DNA from: Actinotalea caeni
GTDB taxonomy: Bacteria > Actinomycetota > Actinomycetes > Actinomycetales > Beutenbergiaceae
Direction: 5' to 3'
Length of the DNA stretch: 64,000 nt
NCBI RefSeq assembly: GCF_009733795.1
Contig: NZ_WNXX01000002.1
Location: forward strand, 238,971-302,970
Shown here: positions 44,318-56,887 of the stretch, in pieces
Layout: each line of letters starts with the position of its first letter
Numbering within the stretch: the stretch's first letter is position 1
Position numbers and translations under genes: made by a program
Notes under the pieces: generated by a model
Told to the model about the DNA's origin: nothing
Database searches by the model: none
The model's input: the letters and a program-made list of their open reading frames with translations, nothing else

Positions 44318-45942
44318 GTGAAGCTGGAGCTGCGGGGGATCACCAAGACGTTCGGGTCGTTCGTCGCCAACGACGCGATCGACCTCGTCGTCGAGCCGGG
44401 CGAGATCCACGCCATCCTGGGCGAGAACGGTGCCGGCAAGAGCACGCTGATGAACGTGCTGTACGGGCTGTACGAGCCCGACGGCGGTGAGATCGTCATC
44501 GACGGTGAGCCCGTCGCGTTCTCCGGCCCGGGCGACGCGATGGCCGCCGGCATCGGCATGGTGCACCAGCACTTCATGCTCGTGCCCGTCTTCACCGTCG
44601 CCGAGAACATCGTGCTCGGACAGGAGCGCGTCCGCGGCGCGGGGCTGCTCGATCTCGAGGCCGCCCGCCGGCTGGTCCGCGAGACCGCGGAGTCGCTCGG
44701 CTTCAGCATCGACCCCGACGCGCGCATCGAGGACCTCTCGGTCGGCGAGCAGCAGCGCGTCGAGATCGTCAAGGCGCTGTCGCGCCAGGCCGAGGTGCTG
44801 ATCCTCGACGAGCCGACGGCGGTGCTCACCCCGCAGGAGACCGACGAGCTGATCCAGATCATGGGCCGGCTCAAGGCCTCCGGCACCTCGATCATCTTCA
44901 TCACGCACAAGCTGCGCGAGGTGCGTGCGATCGCCGACGCGATCACGATCATCCGGCTCGGGAAGGTCGTGGGCAGCGCCGACCCGACCGCCACCGAGAC
45001 CGAGCTCGCCTCGCTCATGGTCGGCCGCTCGGTCAACCTCGGCGTGGACAAGGCGCCCGCGACTCCGGGGGAGCCCGCGCTGACGGTGCAGAACCTCGTC
45101 GTGCACGACGCCAACGGCGTCGAGGTCGTCAAGGACGTCAGCCTCGAGGTCGCGCGCGGCGAGATCGTCGCGCTCGCCGGCGTGCAGGGCAACGGCCAGA
45201 CCGAGCTGACCGAGGCGATCCTCGGCACGGGCCCGACGAGCGCCGGGCGCATCGAGCTCGACGGCCGTGACATCAGCAGGCTCGGGGTGCGCGAGCGTCT
45301 CGACGCCGGCATGGGCTTCGTCCCCGAGGACCGCACCACCTCCGGGATCGTCGCCGACTTCAGCATCACCGAGAACCTCGTGCTCGACCTCGTGGGCGAG
45401 GCCCCGTACTCCTCCTTCGGCGCGCTCAACGTGCGCTACCTGCGCGAGAACGCCGAGGACCGCGTCAAGGAGTTCGACGTCCGCACGACCTCGATCGAGC
45501 GGCCGGTCGGCACCCTCTCGGGCGGCAACCAGCAGAAGGTCGTGCTCGCGCGCGAGATGTCCCGACCGTTGTCGCTGCTGGTGGCCTCGCAGCCCACCCG
45601 CGGCCTCGACGTCGGCTCGATCGAGTTCGTGCACAAGCGGATCGTGGCCGAGCGCGACAACGGCGCCGGCGTGCTCATCGTCTCGACCGAGCTCGACGAG
45701 GTGCTCGCGCTCGCCGACCGCATCGCCGTCATGTGCAACGGGCGGCTCGTCGGCGTCGTCGACGGCGGCGAGGACCGCGACGTGCTCGGTCTCATGATGG
45801 CCGGGGTGCCGGCCGAGGAGGCCCGCAAGGAGGCCGCGCGTCACCACACCGTGCTCGGCGAGGCCGACCTCGAGGCGGACCCTGAGTCCTCGGTCGAGCC
45901 GGTGCCGCAGCCGATCACCGACGACCAGGTGGAGGAGAACCG

Positions 45943-45946
<4 letters not shown>
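44318..45946 (+). CDS. Nucleoside ABC importer, duplicated ATPase
   Basis: The 542-residue protein carries two ABC cassettes, as in sugar and BMP-linked importers. The first has Walker A GENGAGKST near residue 34, signature LSVGEQQRVEI near residue 140 and Walker B VLILDEPTA. The second has a degenerate Walker A GVQGNGQTEL near residue 290 and signature LSGGNQQKVVLA near residue 398, with SQPTRGLD in place of LDEPT. Probably only the first site is fully active. GTG 44318 follows a GGGGAGAGGGAG site. The ATGA overlap links it to the first permease. Confidence 0.95.
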
Positions 45947-47246
<1,300 letters not shown>

Positions 47247-47250
<4 letters not shown>

Positions 47251-48524
47251 CCGCCGTCGTGACCGAGACCGAGGACACCGCCGTCGTCAAGCCGCGGTCG
47301 GTGACCCGTCCCGTCGTCGGGTTCGGCCTGATCGCCGTCGTCGCGGTCGTGCTGATCCTCACCGTGCCGCCGGGCGACGCGCGCGTCCAGCTGACCCGCG
47401 GCCCGGAGGCCCTGCAGATCCCGCTGATGACGCTGCCCGCGACGCTCGCGGTCGGCGTCCCCGCCGCGATCGCCGCCGTGCTCGCGGTCGTGGCGCTCGT
47501 GCAGGTGCTGCGCACCCGCCGCACGGTCCCGATGTGGCTGACGGTCGCGGCGGGTGGGTTCCTGCTGCTGGCGTTCCTCGTCCACCTGGTCTCCGGCAAG
47601 AGCTCGGTGCTGCCGCTCACCGACCTGCTGGCCAGCACGCTGTTCCTCGCGACGCCGCTGATGTTCGGCGCGCTGTGCGGCGTCGTCTGCGAGCGGGTCG
47701 GCATCGTCAACATCGCGATCGAGGGCCAGCTGCTCGGCGGCGCGTTCGCGGGCGCCGTCGTGGCCTCGCTCGCGGGCGGCAACCCCTACGTGGGTCTCGT
47801 CGCCGCCCCGATCGCCGGCGTCGGCGTCGGTGCGCTGCTCGCCTGGTTCTCGATCCGCTACCAGGTCAACCAGGTCATCACCGGCGTCGTGCTCAACGTG
47901 CTGGTGCTGGGCCTGACGACGTTCTTCTTCAAGGGCCTGCTCACCGAGCTCGACGGCTGGAACGACCGGTCGCGGTTGCCGGCGCTGCCGATCCCGCTGC
48001 TCTCGGACATCCCGGTGCTCGGGCCGGTGCTGTTCCGGCAGAACCTGCTCGTGTACCTGCTCTACGCGATCGCGATCACGCTGCACGTCTACCTGTTCCG
48101 CTCCCGCTGGGGGCTGCGGGTGCGCGCGGTCGGCGAGCACCCGAAGGCCGCCGACACCGTCGGCATCGACGTCAACCGCACGCGGTGGCGCAACACGCTG
48201 CTCGGTTCGGCGATCGCGGGTCTGGGTGGGGCGTTCTTCACGATCGGCCAGGGCCTGGCGTTCGGGATCGACATCACCGCCGGCTCCGGCTTCATCGCGC
48301 TCGCGGCGCTCATCCTCGGTCGGTGGACCCCGAGCGGCGCCATCGTCGCGGCGCTGTTCTTCGGCTTCGCCGCGGCGCTGAGCCAGTCGCTGCGCTCGTT
48401 CGGCGTCACGCTCGACTCGAACATCCCGCTGATGATCCCCTACATCGTCACGCTGTTCGCCGTCGCCGGCTTCGGTGGCAAGGTGCGCCCGCCGGCGGCC
48501 GAGGGCATCCCGTACGTCAAGTGA
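47247..48524 (+). CDS. Nucleoside ABC importer, permease 2
   Basis: The second membrane subunit, 425 residues, has helices from residue ~25 onward and the permease motifs ERVGIVNIAIEGQLLGGAF near residue 150 and VNQVITGVVLNVLVLGLTT near residue 207, then VRAVGEHPKAADTVGIDVNR near residue 293 near the ATPase contact. It overlaps permease 1 by four bases. The TGA lies 45 bases before the cytidine deaminase start, so import and catabolism are linked. Confidence 0.93.
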
Positions 48525-48568
48525 CCACGGGCGCCCCGGCGCCCGACGGCGGAAGGCAGGATGGCACT

Positions 48569-48968
48569 GTGAGCTCGATCGACTGGGAGGCGCTGCGAGC
48601 GGCAGCGCGCGAGGTGATGACCCGCGCCTACGTGCCCTACTCGCACTTCCCGGTGGGGGCGGCGGCGCTGACCGACCGCGGCGAGGTCGTGGTCGGCTGC
48701 AACGTCGAGAACGCCGCCTACGGCGTGACGCTGTGCGCGGAGTGCTCGCTGGTGTCGGCGCTCGTCACCGGTGGCGGCGGGCGGCTGGTCGCGTTCACCT
48801 GCTGCGACAGCCGGGGCTCGCGGCTGATGCCGTGCGGCCGCTGCCGCCAGCTGCTCTGGGAGCACGGCGGGCCGGAGCTGCTCGTCGACACCGTCTCCGG
48901 GATCAGGCCGATGACCGAGGTGCTGCCCGACGCGTTCGGGCCCACCCAGCTGGAGGAGGGGACGCAGC

Positions 48969-48976
<8 letters not shown>
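48569..48976 (+). CDS. cdd: Cytidine deaminase
   Basis: Cdd converts cytidine and deoxycytidine to uridine and deoxyuridine. The 135-residue protein has the substrate segment YVPYSHFPVGAAAL near residue 18, the zinc and catalytic motif CNVENAAYGVTLCAE near residue 41 and PCGRCRQLLWE near residue 90. GTG 48569 gives the usual length and has CAGGAT exactly six bases upstream, so an internal leaderless promoter is possible. GTG 48521, which overlaps the permease stop, is an in-frame alternative adding 16 residues. It overlaps deoA by eight bases. Confidence 0.94.
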
Positions 48977-50258
<1,282 letters not shown>

Positions 50259-50342
50259 GCACACCCCTCCGGTGCCGCTGCGTCGGGCCACCATGTCGCT
50301 GCGCTACGCTCTGGGCATATTGATTCTTCCTAAGGGGTGGCG

Positions 50343-51446
50343 ATGAACGATGCGCTGTACGCCAGGGTGTTCGCGACCCTGAAGGAGCGGATCGAGTCCG
50401 GCGCGATCGCCGTCGGCGAGCGGCTGCCGACGCAGAACCAGCTCGCGGAGGAGTTCGGCGTCTCGACGATCACGATCAAGCACGCCCTCGACCTGCTCGA
50501 CCGGGCGGGCTACATCACCCGCCGGCCGCGGCTCGGCTCCGAGGTGGTCTCCCGCACCGGCAGCGCGAACGACAGGTCGGCGCGCACCCTGCCGACGATC
50601 GGCTGCGTGCTCACCAGCTTCGACGACAGCTTCGGCACGCGCGTGCTGTGGGGGATCCTCGACGCCAGCCTCGGCCGTGCCAACGTCGTGCTCGGCCGCA
50701 CCGAGGGGTTCCACGACCGCGAGCAGGGGCTGCTCGCCCAGTACCGCGACCTCGGCGTGGACGGCCTCATCCTGCAGCCGGGCTCCTCGGAGTGGATCGC
50801 GCCCGCGATCCTCGACCTCGTCTCGACCCAGCGGCCGCTGGTCATCCTCGACCGCAACCTCGACGGCCTGCCGGTCTCGACCGTGTGCTCGGACAACATC
50901 GCCTCGGGCCGCGCGGCCGCCGAGCACCTCTTCGAGCTGGGCCACCGGCACATCGGGCTCGTGACGTCGTCCGGCACGGTCTCGACGCTGGACGACCGGC
51001 ACCGCGGCTTCGTGTTCGCGCACGCCGAGCACGGGCTGCCGTTCAGCCCCGCGCACGAGTACCGGCGGGTCTCCTCGGTGGTGCCCGACCACGAGGTGAG
51101 CGTCGACGACGACCTCAGCAACCTCAAGGAGTTCCTGCGCAGCAACGAGCACCTCACCGGGTTCGTCGCCTCCGAGCACGCCGTCGGGCTGCTGCTCGTG
51201 CGGGCGCTGCGCGAGCTGGGCCGCGAGGTGCCGCGCGACGTCTCGGTCGTCTCCTTCGACGCCCCGGAGCATGTGTTCGACGACGAGGTGCGCCGCTTCA
51301 CCCACATCGACCAGCACGAGCGGCGCCTCGGGCAGGCGACGCTGGAGTCGGTGCTCGCCCAGATCGCCGAGCCGGGCAGGGTCACCAAGCAGGTGCTGCC
51401 CACCGAGCTCGTGGTGGGGGAGACGACGGCGCCGCCGCGCGCCTGA
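50343..51446 (+). CDS. GntR-type DNA-binding / LacI-type sensor regulator (AraR-like)
   Basis: The 367-residue protein joins an N-terminal GntR winged helix (LKERIESGAIAVGERLPTQN then LAEEFGVSTITIKHALDLL, residues ~12-55) to a periplasmic-binding-like sugar-sensing domain as in LacI and AraR regulators (residues ~80-350; GLILQPGSSEW, VCSDNIASGRAAAEHLFELG). It is convergent with, and adjacent to, the mannan operon, which it most likely represses until a mannose-containing sugar binds (inference). ATG 50343 follows AAGGGG; GTG 50337 is also in frame. Confidence 0.9.
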   Translation: MNDALYARVFATLKERIESGAIAVGERLPTQNQLAEEFGVSTITIKHALDLLDRAGYITRRPRLGSEVVSRTGSANDRSARTLPTIGCVLTSFDDSFGTRVLWGILDASLGRANVVLGRTEGFHDREQGLLAQYRDLGVDGLILQPGSSEWIAPAILDLVSTQRPLVILDRNLDGLPVSTVCSDNIASGRAAAEHLFELGHRHIGLVTSSGTVSTLDDRHRGFVFAHAEHGLPFSPAHEYRRVSSVVPDHEVSVDDDLSNLKEFLRSNEHLTGFVASEHAVGLLLVRALRELGREVPRDVSVVSFDAPEHVFDDEVRRFTHIDQHERRLGQATLESVLAQIAEPGRVTKQVLPTELVVGETTAPPRA

Positions 51447-51483
51447 GCCCGTCGGGTCACCACCCCCCGGCGGCCCGGCCGCG

Positions 51484-52677
51484 TCAGCGGTGCAGCGCGG
51501 CGGCCACCTCGCACGCCATCACGGCGCTCAGCTGGGTCGACAGGTCGGTGCTCGCCGGCGCGGGCGCGGACCAGTCGTCGCCGGCCCGCAGCACACCGTC
51601 GACGTACTGGTGCTCGAACAGCACCTCGGTGCTGGTCGCGACCAGCTCGGCCAGCCCGGGGTGCTCGGTCTCGGCGAGCAGCTGCCCGGCATAGCGGTAG
51701 AAGATGCCCGGGAACAGCCCGGCGTCGCCGCCGTCGCCGTCCGGCCGCAGCACCGGGCCGTCGGTCAGCTCGGCGAGCGTGACGTCGGCGGTCGCGGCCG
51801 CGCGGTCCAGGCGCGCGGGGTCGCCGTCGGTGCGGTACTCCTCGACGCAGGCGCCGATGTACAGGCCCTGGTTGTAGGTGAACCGCCACGCGGTGTCGAT
51901 CGTGCCGTCGCCCAGCCGGTTGATCCCGTCGTGGACGAAGCCGTCGGGCTCGACCAGGGTGTCCTCCCACCACTGCAGCGACGCGCGCGCCCGCTCGAGG
52001 AACCGGTCCTCGCCGGTGGCCCGGTGCAGCCGGTGGCCGGCGATGACGAACGGACCGTTGGCGGGCGTGTTCTTGTAGTGGTAGCTGCCCTTCTCCCACA
52101 CGATGCCGCCGCCCTGCCTGCTCCAGCCGAGGTCCCAGACGTGGTCGTGGAGCGCGACCGCGTCGTCGAGCGCGGTCGGGTCGTCATCGGCCTCGGCGAG
52201 CCGCAGCAGCGCGAGCGCGAACCAGCCCATGTCGTCGAAGAAGTCGTTGACCAGCCGGCCGCCGTTGCGGAGCACGAGGTTCTCGCGCAGCTGCTGGGCG
52301 CGCGCGAGGTCGGCCGGGTCGTGCGTGCGCTCCCACGCGTCGATCGCGACGTCGACGGCGTGCGCGTTCCACCAGTAGTGGAACGGTGCGTCGGCCGCCG
52401 GGTCGTGCGGGTGGGCGTAGTGCAGCAGCTGTGGCGAGGGCGCGTCGAAGAGCGTGACCAGCGAGGCCTGCGCGACCTCCGCACGCCACACGGCCGCCCG
52501 TGCGGGCTCGCTCGGCGGCAGCACGGTCGCGGCGCGGGCGGGCGCCTCCGCGGCGGACCCGCAGCCGGTGAGCCCGGCGAGCGCGCCCGCTGCACCCAGC
52601 GCCCCGAGCGCCAGCGCCCGACGGCGGCTCGGGCCGCCGTCGGGCGCCGGGTGCTCACCCCGCGTGGCTGAGCGCAC
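51484..52677 (-). CDS. GH76 endo-alpha-1,6-mannanase, exported lipoprotein
   Basis: GH76 enzymes cut alpha-1,6-mannan backbones. The 397-residue protein begins with a twin-Arg-like lipoprotein signal (SRRRALALGALGAAGALAGL followed by TGC, Cys near residue 40), so it should be anchored outside the cell. The GH76 catalytic Asp pair is seen in NDFFDDMGWFAL near residue 140. NTPANGPFVIAGHRLHRATG near residue 200 matches the family. GTG 52677 overlaps the preceding GH76 gene by 23 bases. It is the last gene of the mannan operon. Sequence similarity to the neighbour is clear along the catalytic domain, suggesting duplication. Confidence 0.88.
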   Translation of the reverse strand: MRSATRGEHPAPDGGPSRRRALALGALGAAGALAGLTGCGSAAEAPARAATVLPPSEPARAAVWRAEVAQASLVTLFDAPSPQLLHYAHPHDPAADAPFHYWWNAHAVDVAIDAWERTHDPADLARAQQLRENLVLRNGGRLVNDFFDDMGWFALALLRLAEADDDPTALDDAVALHDHVWDLGWSRQGGGIVWEKGSYHYKNTPANGPFVIAGHRLHRATGEDRFLERARASLQWWEDTLVEPDGFVHDGINRLGDGTIDTAWRFTYNQGLYIGACVEEYRTDGDPARLDRAAATADVTLAELTDGPVLRPDGDGGDAGLFPGIFYRYAGQLLAETEHPGLAELVATSTEVLFEHQYVDGVLRAGDDWSAPAPASTDLSTQLSAVMACEVAAALHR

Positions 52678-53701
52678 GGGCCTCGACCCGGGTCCGCACC
52701 TCGGTGGCCATGACCGCCGAGAGCTGGGTGGACATCGACGTCGGGGGAGCGGGCGGGACCCGCCAGTCGTCGCCCGCCCACAGCACGCCGTCGACGTGCC
52801 CGACCCGCCACAGCACGTCGGTGCCCGCGCGAACGAACGCGACCAGGTCCGGCGCGGGTCGCAGCGCGAGCAGCAGGTCGAGGTAGCGGTAGAAGATCCC
52901 CTTGAACAGGCCGACGTCACCGCCCCCGGACTCGGGGAACACGCCGTCGACCGCGAGCAGCTCGACGGCTCGGCGGGCGCTGCGCTCGGCCAGCGCCAGC
53001 CACTCCTCGTCGCCGTCGTGCGCGAACAGCTCGACGCACGCGCCGACGAACAACCCGTAGTTGTAGGTGTAGCGCCAGTCGGTGTCGACCCGGCCGTCGC
53101 CCTCCCGGTTGACGCCGTCCTCCACGGTGCCGTCGGGGCGGACGAGGTGCTCGCGCAGCCACGCCATGCACCGGCGCGCCTGCACCAGGTAGGGGTCGTC
53201 GGCCCCCAGCCGGCCCGCGAGCCGCGCCCCCAGGATGACGAACGGGCCGTTCGCGGGCGTGTTCTTGTAGCCGAGCTGCGGCTTGCGCCACGCGATGCCG
53301 CCACCCATCGTGTCGTTCCACCCCTCGTCGAGGCAGTGCCGCCAGATGGTGCGGGCGTCCTCGAGTCGCTCGCCCCGGCCGGGGGCCCGCGACAGCCGCT
53401 CGAGCGCGAGGCCGAGCCACAGCATGTCGTCGAAGTAGTCGTTGAACAGGCTGCCGCCGTTGCGCGCCAGCAGGTTCTCGACGATCTCGACGGCGGTGCG
53501 CAGGTGGGTCTCGTCGCCCGTGCGCTCCCAGCCGTCGAGCGCGACGTCGACGGCGTGAGCGAGCCACCAGTAGTTGAACGTCTCGTTGTCGTCCACCGGC
53601 CGGGTGTTGTTGAGCAGCTGCGGCGGGGGTGCGCCGTAGAGCTCGGCGAGGCTGCGGTGGGCGAGGTCGGCCCGGGCGGGCCAGTCGAGGTGGTCGGCCA
53701 T
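52655..53701 (-). CDS. GH76 alpha-1,6-mannanase, cytoplasmic form
   Basis: The 348-residue GH76 protein has the catalytic pair in NDYFDDMLWLGLALERLS near residue 90 and the shared YKNTPANGPFVILGARLA near residue 145. Unlike its neighbour it has no signal peptide (start MADHLDWPARADLAHRSLAE), so it probably works inside the cell on imported manno-oligosaccharides. ATG 53701 lies three bases after the stop of the binding-protein gene, indicating coupling. It overlaps the downstream GH76 gene by 23 bases. Confidence 0.88.
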   Translation of the reverse strand: MADHLDWPARADLAHRSLAELYGAPPPQLLNNTRPVDDNETFNYWWLAHAVDVALDGWERTGDETHLRTAVEIVENLLARNGGSLFNDYFDDMLWLGLALERLSRAPGRGERLEDARTIWRHCLDEGWNDTMGGGIAWRKPQLGYKNTPANGPFVILGARLAGRLGADDPYLVQARRCMAWLREHLVRPDGTVEDGVNREGDGRVDTDWRYTYNYGLFVGACVELFAHDGDEEWLALAERSARRAVELLAVDGVFPESGGGDVGLFKGIFYRYLDLLLALRPAPDLVAFVRAGTDVLWRVGHVDGVLWAGDDWRVPPAPPTSMSTQLSAVMATEVRTRVEARALSHAG

Positions 53702-53704
53702 GTC

Positions 53705-54973
53705 TCAGGAGTTCTCCGCCAGGATCCGGTTGAAGGACTCCTCGGCGTTGTCCAGCGCCTCCTGCGCGCTGATCTCACCGGCCATGAAGCGCTGCAGCTC
53801 GGGGATCAGCCCCTGCACCTCGGCGTCGGAGTAGCCCGGCACGGTCGGGCGAGCGGTCGCGAACTCCATCGTCTCCAGCAGCGCGGCGTAGTCCTCGTTC
53901 TCGGTGAAGAACGGGTCCTCGGCGGCCTCGAGGTTGGCCGGCATGTTGCCGCTCAGCTCGGCGAAGGCGACGCCGTTGGAGGCCTCGGTCGTCCACCAGC
54001 GGATGAACTCCCACGCACCCTCGACGTTGGGCGCGCCCTCCGGGATGATGAGGCCGAAGCCGCCCAGACCGGAGGCGCGGTCGCCGTCCGGGCCGGCGGG
54101 GGCCGCGACGATGCCGTAGTCGAGGTCCTCGATCGCGTCGTAGGTCGCGAGCGTCCACGGCCCGTTGTAGGCCATCGCGACCGTGCCCTCGGCGAAGCCG
54201 TCGGTGCCCTCCGCGAAGCCGAGCTCGTAGACGCCGCGGTCGTGCATGAGCTCCTCCCACTCCTCGAGGACCGCGAGGCCCTCGGGGCTGTTGAAGGCGG
54301 CCGTGCCGTCCTCGGAGACCATCCGCCCGCCGGCCTGCCCGAGCCACATGCTGAACAGCCCGACGTCGTTGAGGGCGAAGCCGGACCGCACCAGCGAGCC
54401 GCCCTCGCGCACCGTCAGCGCCTCGGCGACCTCGCCGAGCTCGTCCCAGGTCGTCGGCGGCTCGAGGCCCGCCTCGGCCAGCAGCTCGGCGTTGTAGAAC
54501 AGCGAGCGGTTGTCCACCGTCAGCGGCAGCCCGTAGGTGGTGCCGTCGTAGACCAGCTCGTTGAGCGCGGCCTCGTAGAACAGCGAGGTGTCGACGCCGT
54601 CCTCGGCGATGAGGTCGTCGAGCGGCATCAGCGCACCGCGGCTGGCGTAGACGCTGGTCTGGAAGCGGTCCCAGAGCACGACGTCGGGCACGCCGCCGCC
54701 GGCGATCGCGGTGAGCAGCTTCGCCTCGACCTCCTCCTGCGGCTGGTAGGTGACGACGTAGTCGTCCTGGCTGGCGTTGAAGGCCTCGACCTGGGTCTCG
54801 ATCTGGGTGGCCTGCTCACCGGTCCAGTTGCCCCAGAACGTGACGGCCTGGCCGCCCTCGCCGTCGTCGGTGCCGGAGCCGGAGGCGCCGGAGCAGGCGG
54901 TCAGGGCGAGCGCCCCGACGGCGAGCGTCGCCGAGATCTTCACGAAGCGTGACGTTGCTGTCTTCCTCGACAT
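53705..54973 (-). CDS. ABC sugar-binding lipoprotein (mannan oligosaccharide importer)
   Basis: The 422-residue protein is a family 1 extracellular solute-binding protein. It has a lipoprotein signal (ISATLAVGALALTAC, Cys near residue 27), a start VTFWGNWTGEQATQIE near residue 44 typical of sugar binders, and YGLPLTVDNRSLFYN near residue 147. By context it captures alpha-1,6-manno-oligosaccharides released by the exported GH76. The order is unusual, with the binding protein after both permeases rather than before them. Confidence 0.92.
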   Translation of the reverse strand: MSRKTATSRFVKISATLAVGALALTACSGASGSGTDDGEGGQAVTFWGNWTGEQATQIETQVEAFNASQDDYVVTYQPQEEVEAKLLTAIAGGGVPDVVLWDRFQTSVYASRGALMPLDDLIAEDGVDTSLFYEAALNELVYDGTTYGLPLTVDNRSLFYNAELLAEAGLEPPTTWDELGEVAEALTVREGGSLVRSGFALNDVGLFSMWLGQAGGRMVSEDGTAAFNSPEGLAVLEEWEELMHDRGVYELGFAEGTDGFAEGTVAMAYNGPWTLATYDAIEDLDYGIVAAPAGPDGDRASGLGGFGLIIPEGAPNVEGAWEFIRWWTTEASNGVAFAELSGNMPANLEAAEDPFFTENEDYAALLETMEFATARPTVPGYSDAEVQGLIPELQRFMAGEISAQEALDNAEESFNRILAENS

Positions 54974-55007
54974 GACGTGCGTGTCTCCTTGTGTCGGGTA
55001 GCGGGAG

Positions 55008-55919
55008 CTACTTGGAACCGATGTGGGCGACGCCCTCGATGATGTAGCGCTGGGCGAGGACGAAGATGAGCAGGACCGGCAGGCTGACGATGACCGTGCC
55101 GGCCATGAGCGGGCCGTAGTCGGTGGTGTGCTCGGACTTGAAGGCCGCGAGCCCCACCTGCACGGTGAGCATCGAGCGGTCGCTGAGCACGATCAGCGGC
55201 CACATGAAGCTGTTCCAGCCCGCCTGGAAGGTGAGGATGCCGAGCACGGCCGCGCCGGCGGAGGCGAGCGGCATGTAGATCTGGGCGAAGATGCGGAACT
55301 CCGACGCGCCGTCGATGCGGGCCGCCTCGGCGAGCTCCTCGGGCATCGACGCGAAGAACTGCCGCATGAAGAACACCGCGAAGGCGCCGGCCGCGCCGGG
55401 CAGGATCACCGCCCAGTAGGAGTTGATGAACCCCGTGCCGCCGTCGCCGAAGAGGTCGTTGCCGCCCGCGAACGGGAACCGGCGCAGCACCAGGAAGGTC
55501 GGCACCATCGTGACGATGCCCGGGATCATCAGCGACGACAGCAGCCCCCCGAACAGCACCCGCTTGCCGCGGAACCGCAGCCGCGCGAAGGCGTAGCCGG
55601 CGAGCGAGCCGAAGAAGATGTTGAGCACGACGCCCGCGACCGCGAGGAACGTCGAGTTGAAGAAGTAGCGGCCGAACGGGACTGTCGTCCACGCGCGGAC
55701 GTAGTTCCCCAGGGTGGGTGCGTCGGGCCAGATGCGCAGCGACGACGTGAGGATCTCGCCCTCGGGCTTGAGCGAGGTGACGATCGTCCAGACCAGCGGG
55801 AACACCGTGGTCAGCGAGATGAGGAGGACCGCGACGAACCACAGCGCGGTGCCGAGCCTCTGCCGCGGCGTGCGGGGGCGCGTGGCGCGCAGGACGTAGG
55901 TCTGGGCGTCGGCGGTCAT
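55008..55919 (-). CDS. ABC sugar permease, MalG type
   Basis: The 303-residue inner-membrane protein has six helices and the EAA loop EELAEAARIDGASEFRIFAQ near residue 195 that contacts the ATPase. No ATPase gene lies in the operon, so a shared MsiK-type ATPase encoded elsewhere is expected, as is usual for actinobacterial sugar importers. ATG 55919 overlaps the MalF-type gene stop (ATGA). Confidence 0.93.
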   Translation of the reverse strand: MTADAQTYVLRATRPRTPRQRLGTALWFVAVLLISLTTVFPLVWTIVTSLKPEGEILTSSLRIWPDAPTLGNYVRAWTTVPFGRYFFNSTFLAVAGVVLNIFFGSLAGYAFARLRFRGKRVLFGGLLSSLMIPGIVTMVPTFLVLRRFPFAGGNDLFGDGGTGFINSYWAVILPGAAGAFAVFFMRQFFASMPEELAEAARIDGASEFRIFAQIYMPLASAGAAVLGILTFQAGWNSFMWPLIVLSDRSMLTVQVGLAAFKSEHTTDYGPLMAGTVIVSLPVLLIFVLAQRYIIEGVAHIGSK

Positions 55920-56887
55920 GACTGTCTCCGTGACGTCAGCCGGAAGTTGAGGATCGAGAAGACGGCGATGATGAGGAACAGCACGAAGGACAGCGCCGAG
56001 GCGTAGCCCATCTTCAGACCGCCGAAGCCCTGGTTGTAGATGTAGTAGACGACGGTCAGCGTCGAGTTCCCGGGGCCGCCCTTGGTGAGCAGGTACGCCT
56101 GGTCGAAGACCTGGAAGGCGCCGATGATCAGCAGCGTGGAGATGAGGAAGGTCGTCCGCGACAGCCCCGGCAGCGTGATGTGGCGCAGCGACTGCCAGGC
56201 GTTCGCGCCGTCGATGCGGACGGCCTCGTACAGCTCGCGGGGGATGCCCTGCAGCCCGCCGAGGTAGATGAGCATGTTGGTCCCGAAGCCGGACCACACC
56301 GACATCAGCACGATCGCCGTCATCGCCCACTTCGAGTCGTACAGCCACGCGGGGCCGTCGATGCCGAACCAGCCGAGGACGATGTTGAAGAGCCCGGACT
56401 GCGGGTTGAGCAGCCAGTACCAGATCGTGGCGGTCGCGACGGTCGAGGCGACGACCGGGATGTAGAAGAGGGTGCGGAACAGGTTGACGACGCGGCTGCT
56501 GCGGTTGAGCAGCAGCGCGGTGCCGAGCGCGACGAGGACGCCCAGCGGGACGAACATCACCGTGTAGATCACGGTGTTGCGCAGCGCGAGCCAGAAGATC
56601 GGGTCGTCCAGGATGCGGCGGTAGTTCTCGACGCCCACCCACTCCGGGTCGCCGATGACCGCGTAGTCGGTGAAGCTCAGCACGACCGCCATGACGACCG
56701 GGATGATCACGAACGTCAGGAACAGCAGCATCGGGACGGCGACGAACGTCCACCCCCACAGCTCCTGCGCCTGCGGGCTGCGGAACGGTCGTGAGCCGCG
56801 TGGCCTGCGTCGGGCGGTGCCGGCGCCGCCGCGCGTGGCGACGTCCACCGCCTCGGCGCTGACGACGGTCGGCTGCACGGTGGTCAT
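55916..56887 (-). CDS. ABC sugar permease, MalF type
   Basis: The 323-residue permease has a ~45-residue charged N-terminus, six helices and the EAA loop RELYEAVRIDGANAWQSLRH near residue 220. TKGGPGNSTLTVVYYIYNQG near residue 275 is typical of the family. ATG 56887 overlaps the GH125 stop (ATGA); the much longer open frame upstream is the shadow of GH125. Together with the 55008 permease and the binding protein it forms the importer. Confidence 0.93.
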   Translation of the reverse strand: MTTVQPTVVSAEAVDVATRGGAGTARRRPRGSRPFRSPQAQELWGWTFVAVPMLLFLTFVIIPVVMAVVLSFTDYAVIGDPEWVGVENYRRILDDPIFWLALRNTVIYTVMFVPLGVLVALGTALLLNRSSRVVNLFRTLFYIPVVASTVATATIWYWLLNPQSGLFNIVLGWFGIDGPAWLYDSKWAMTAIVLMSVWSGFGTNMLIYLGGLQGIPRELYEAVRIDGANAWQSLRHITLPGLSRTTFLISTLLIIGAFQVFDQAYLLTKGGPGNSTLTVVYYIYNQGFGGLKMGYASALSFVLFLIIAVFSILNFRLTSRRQS

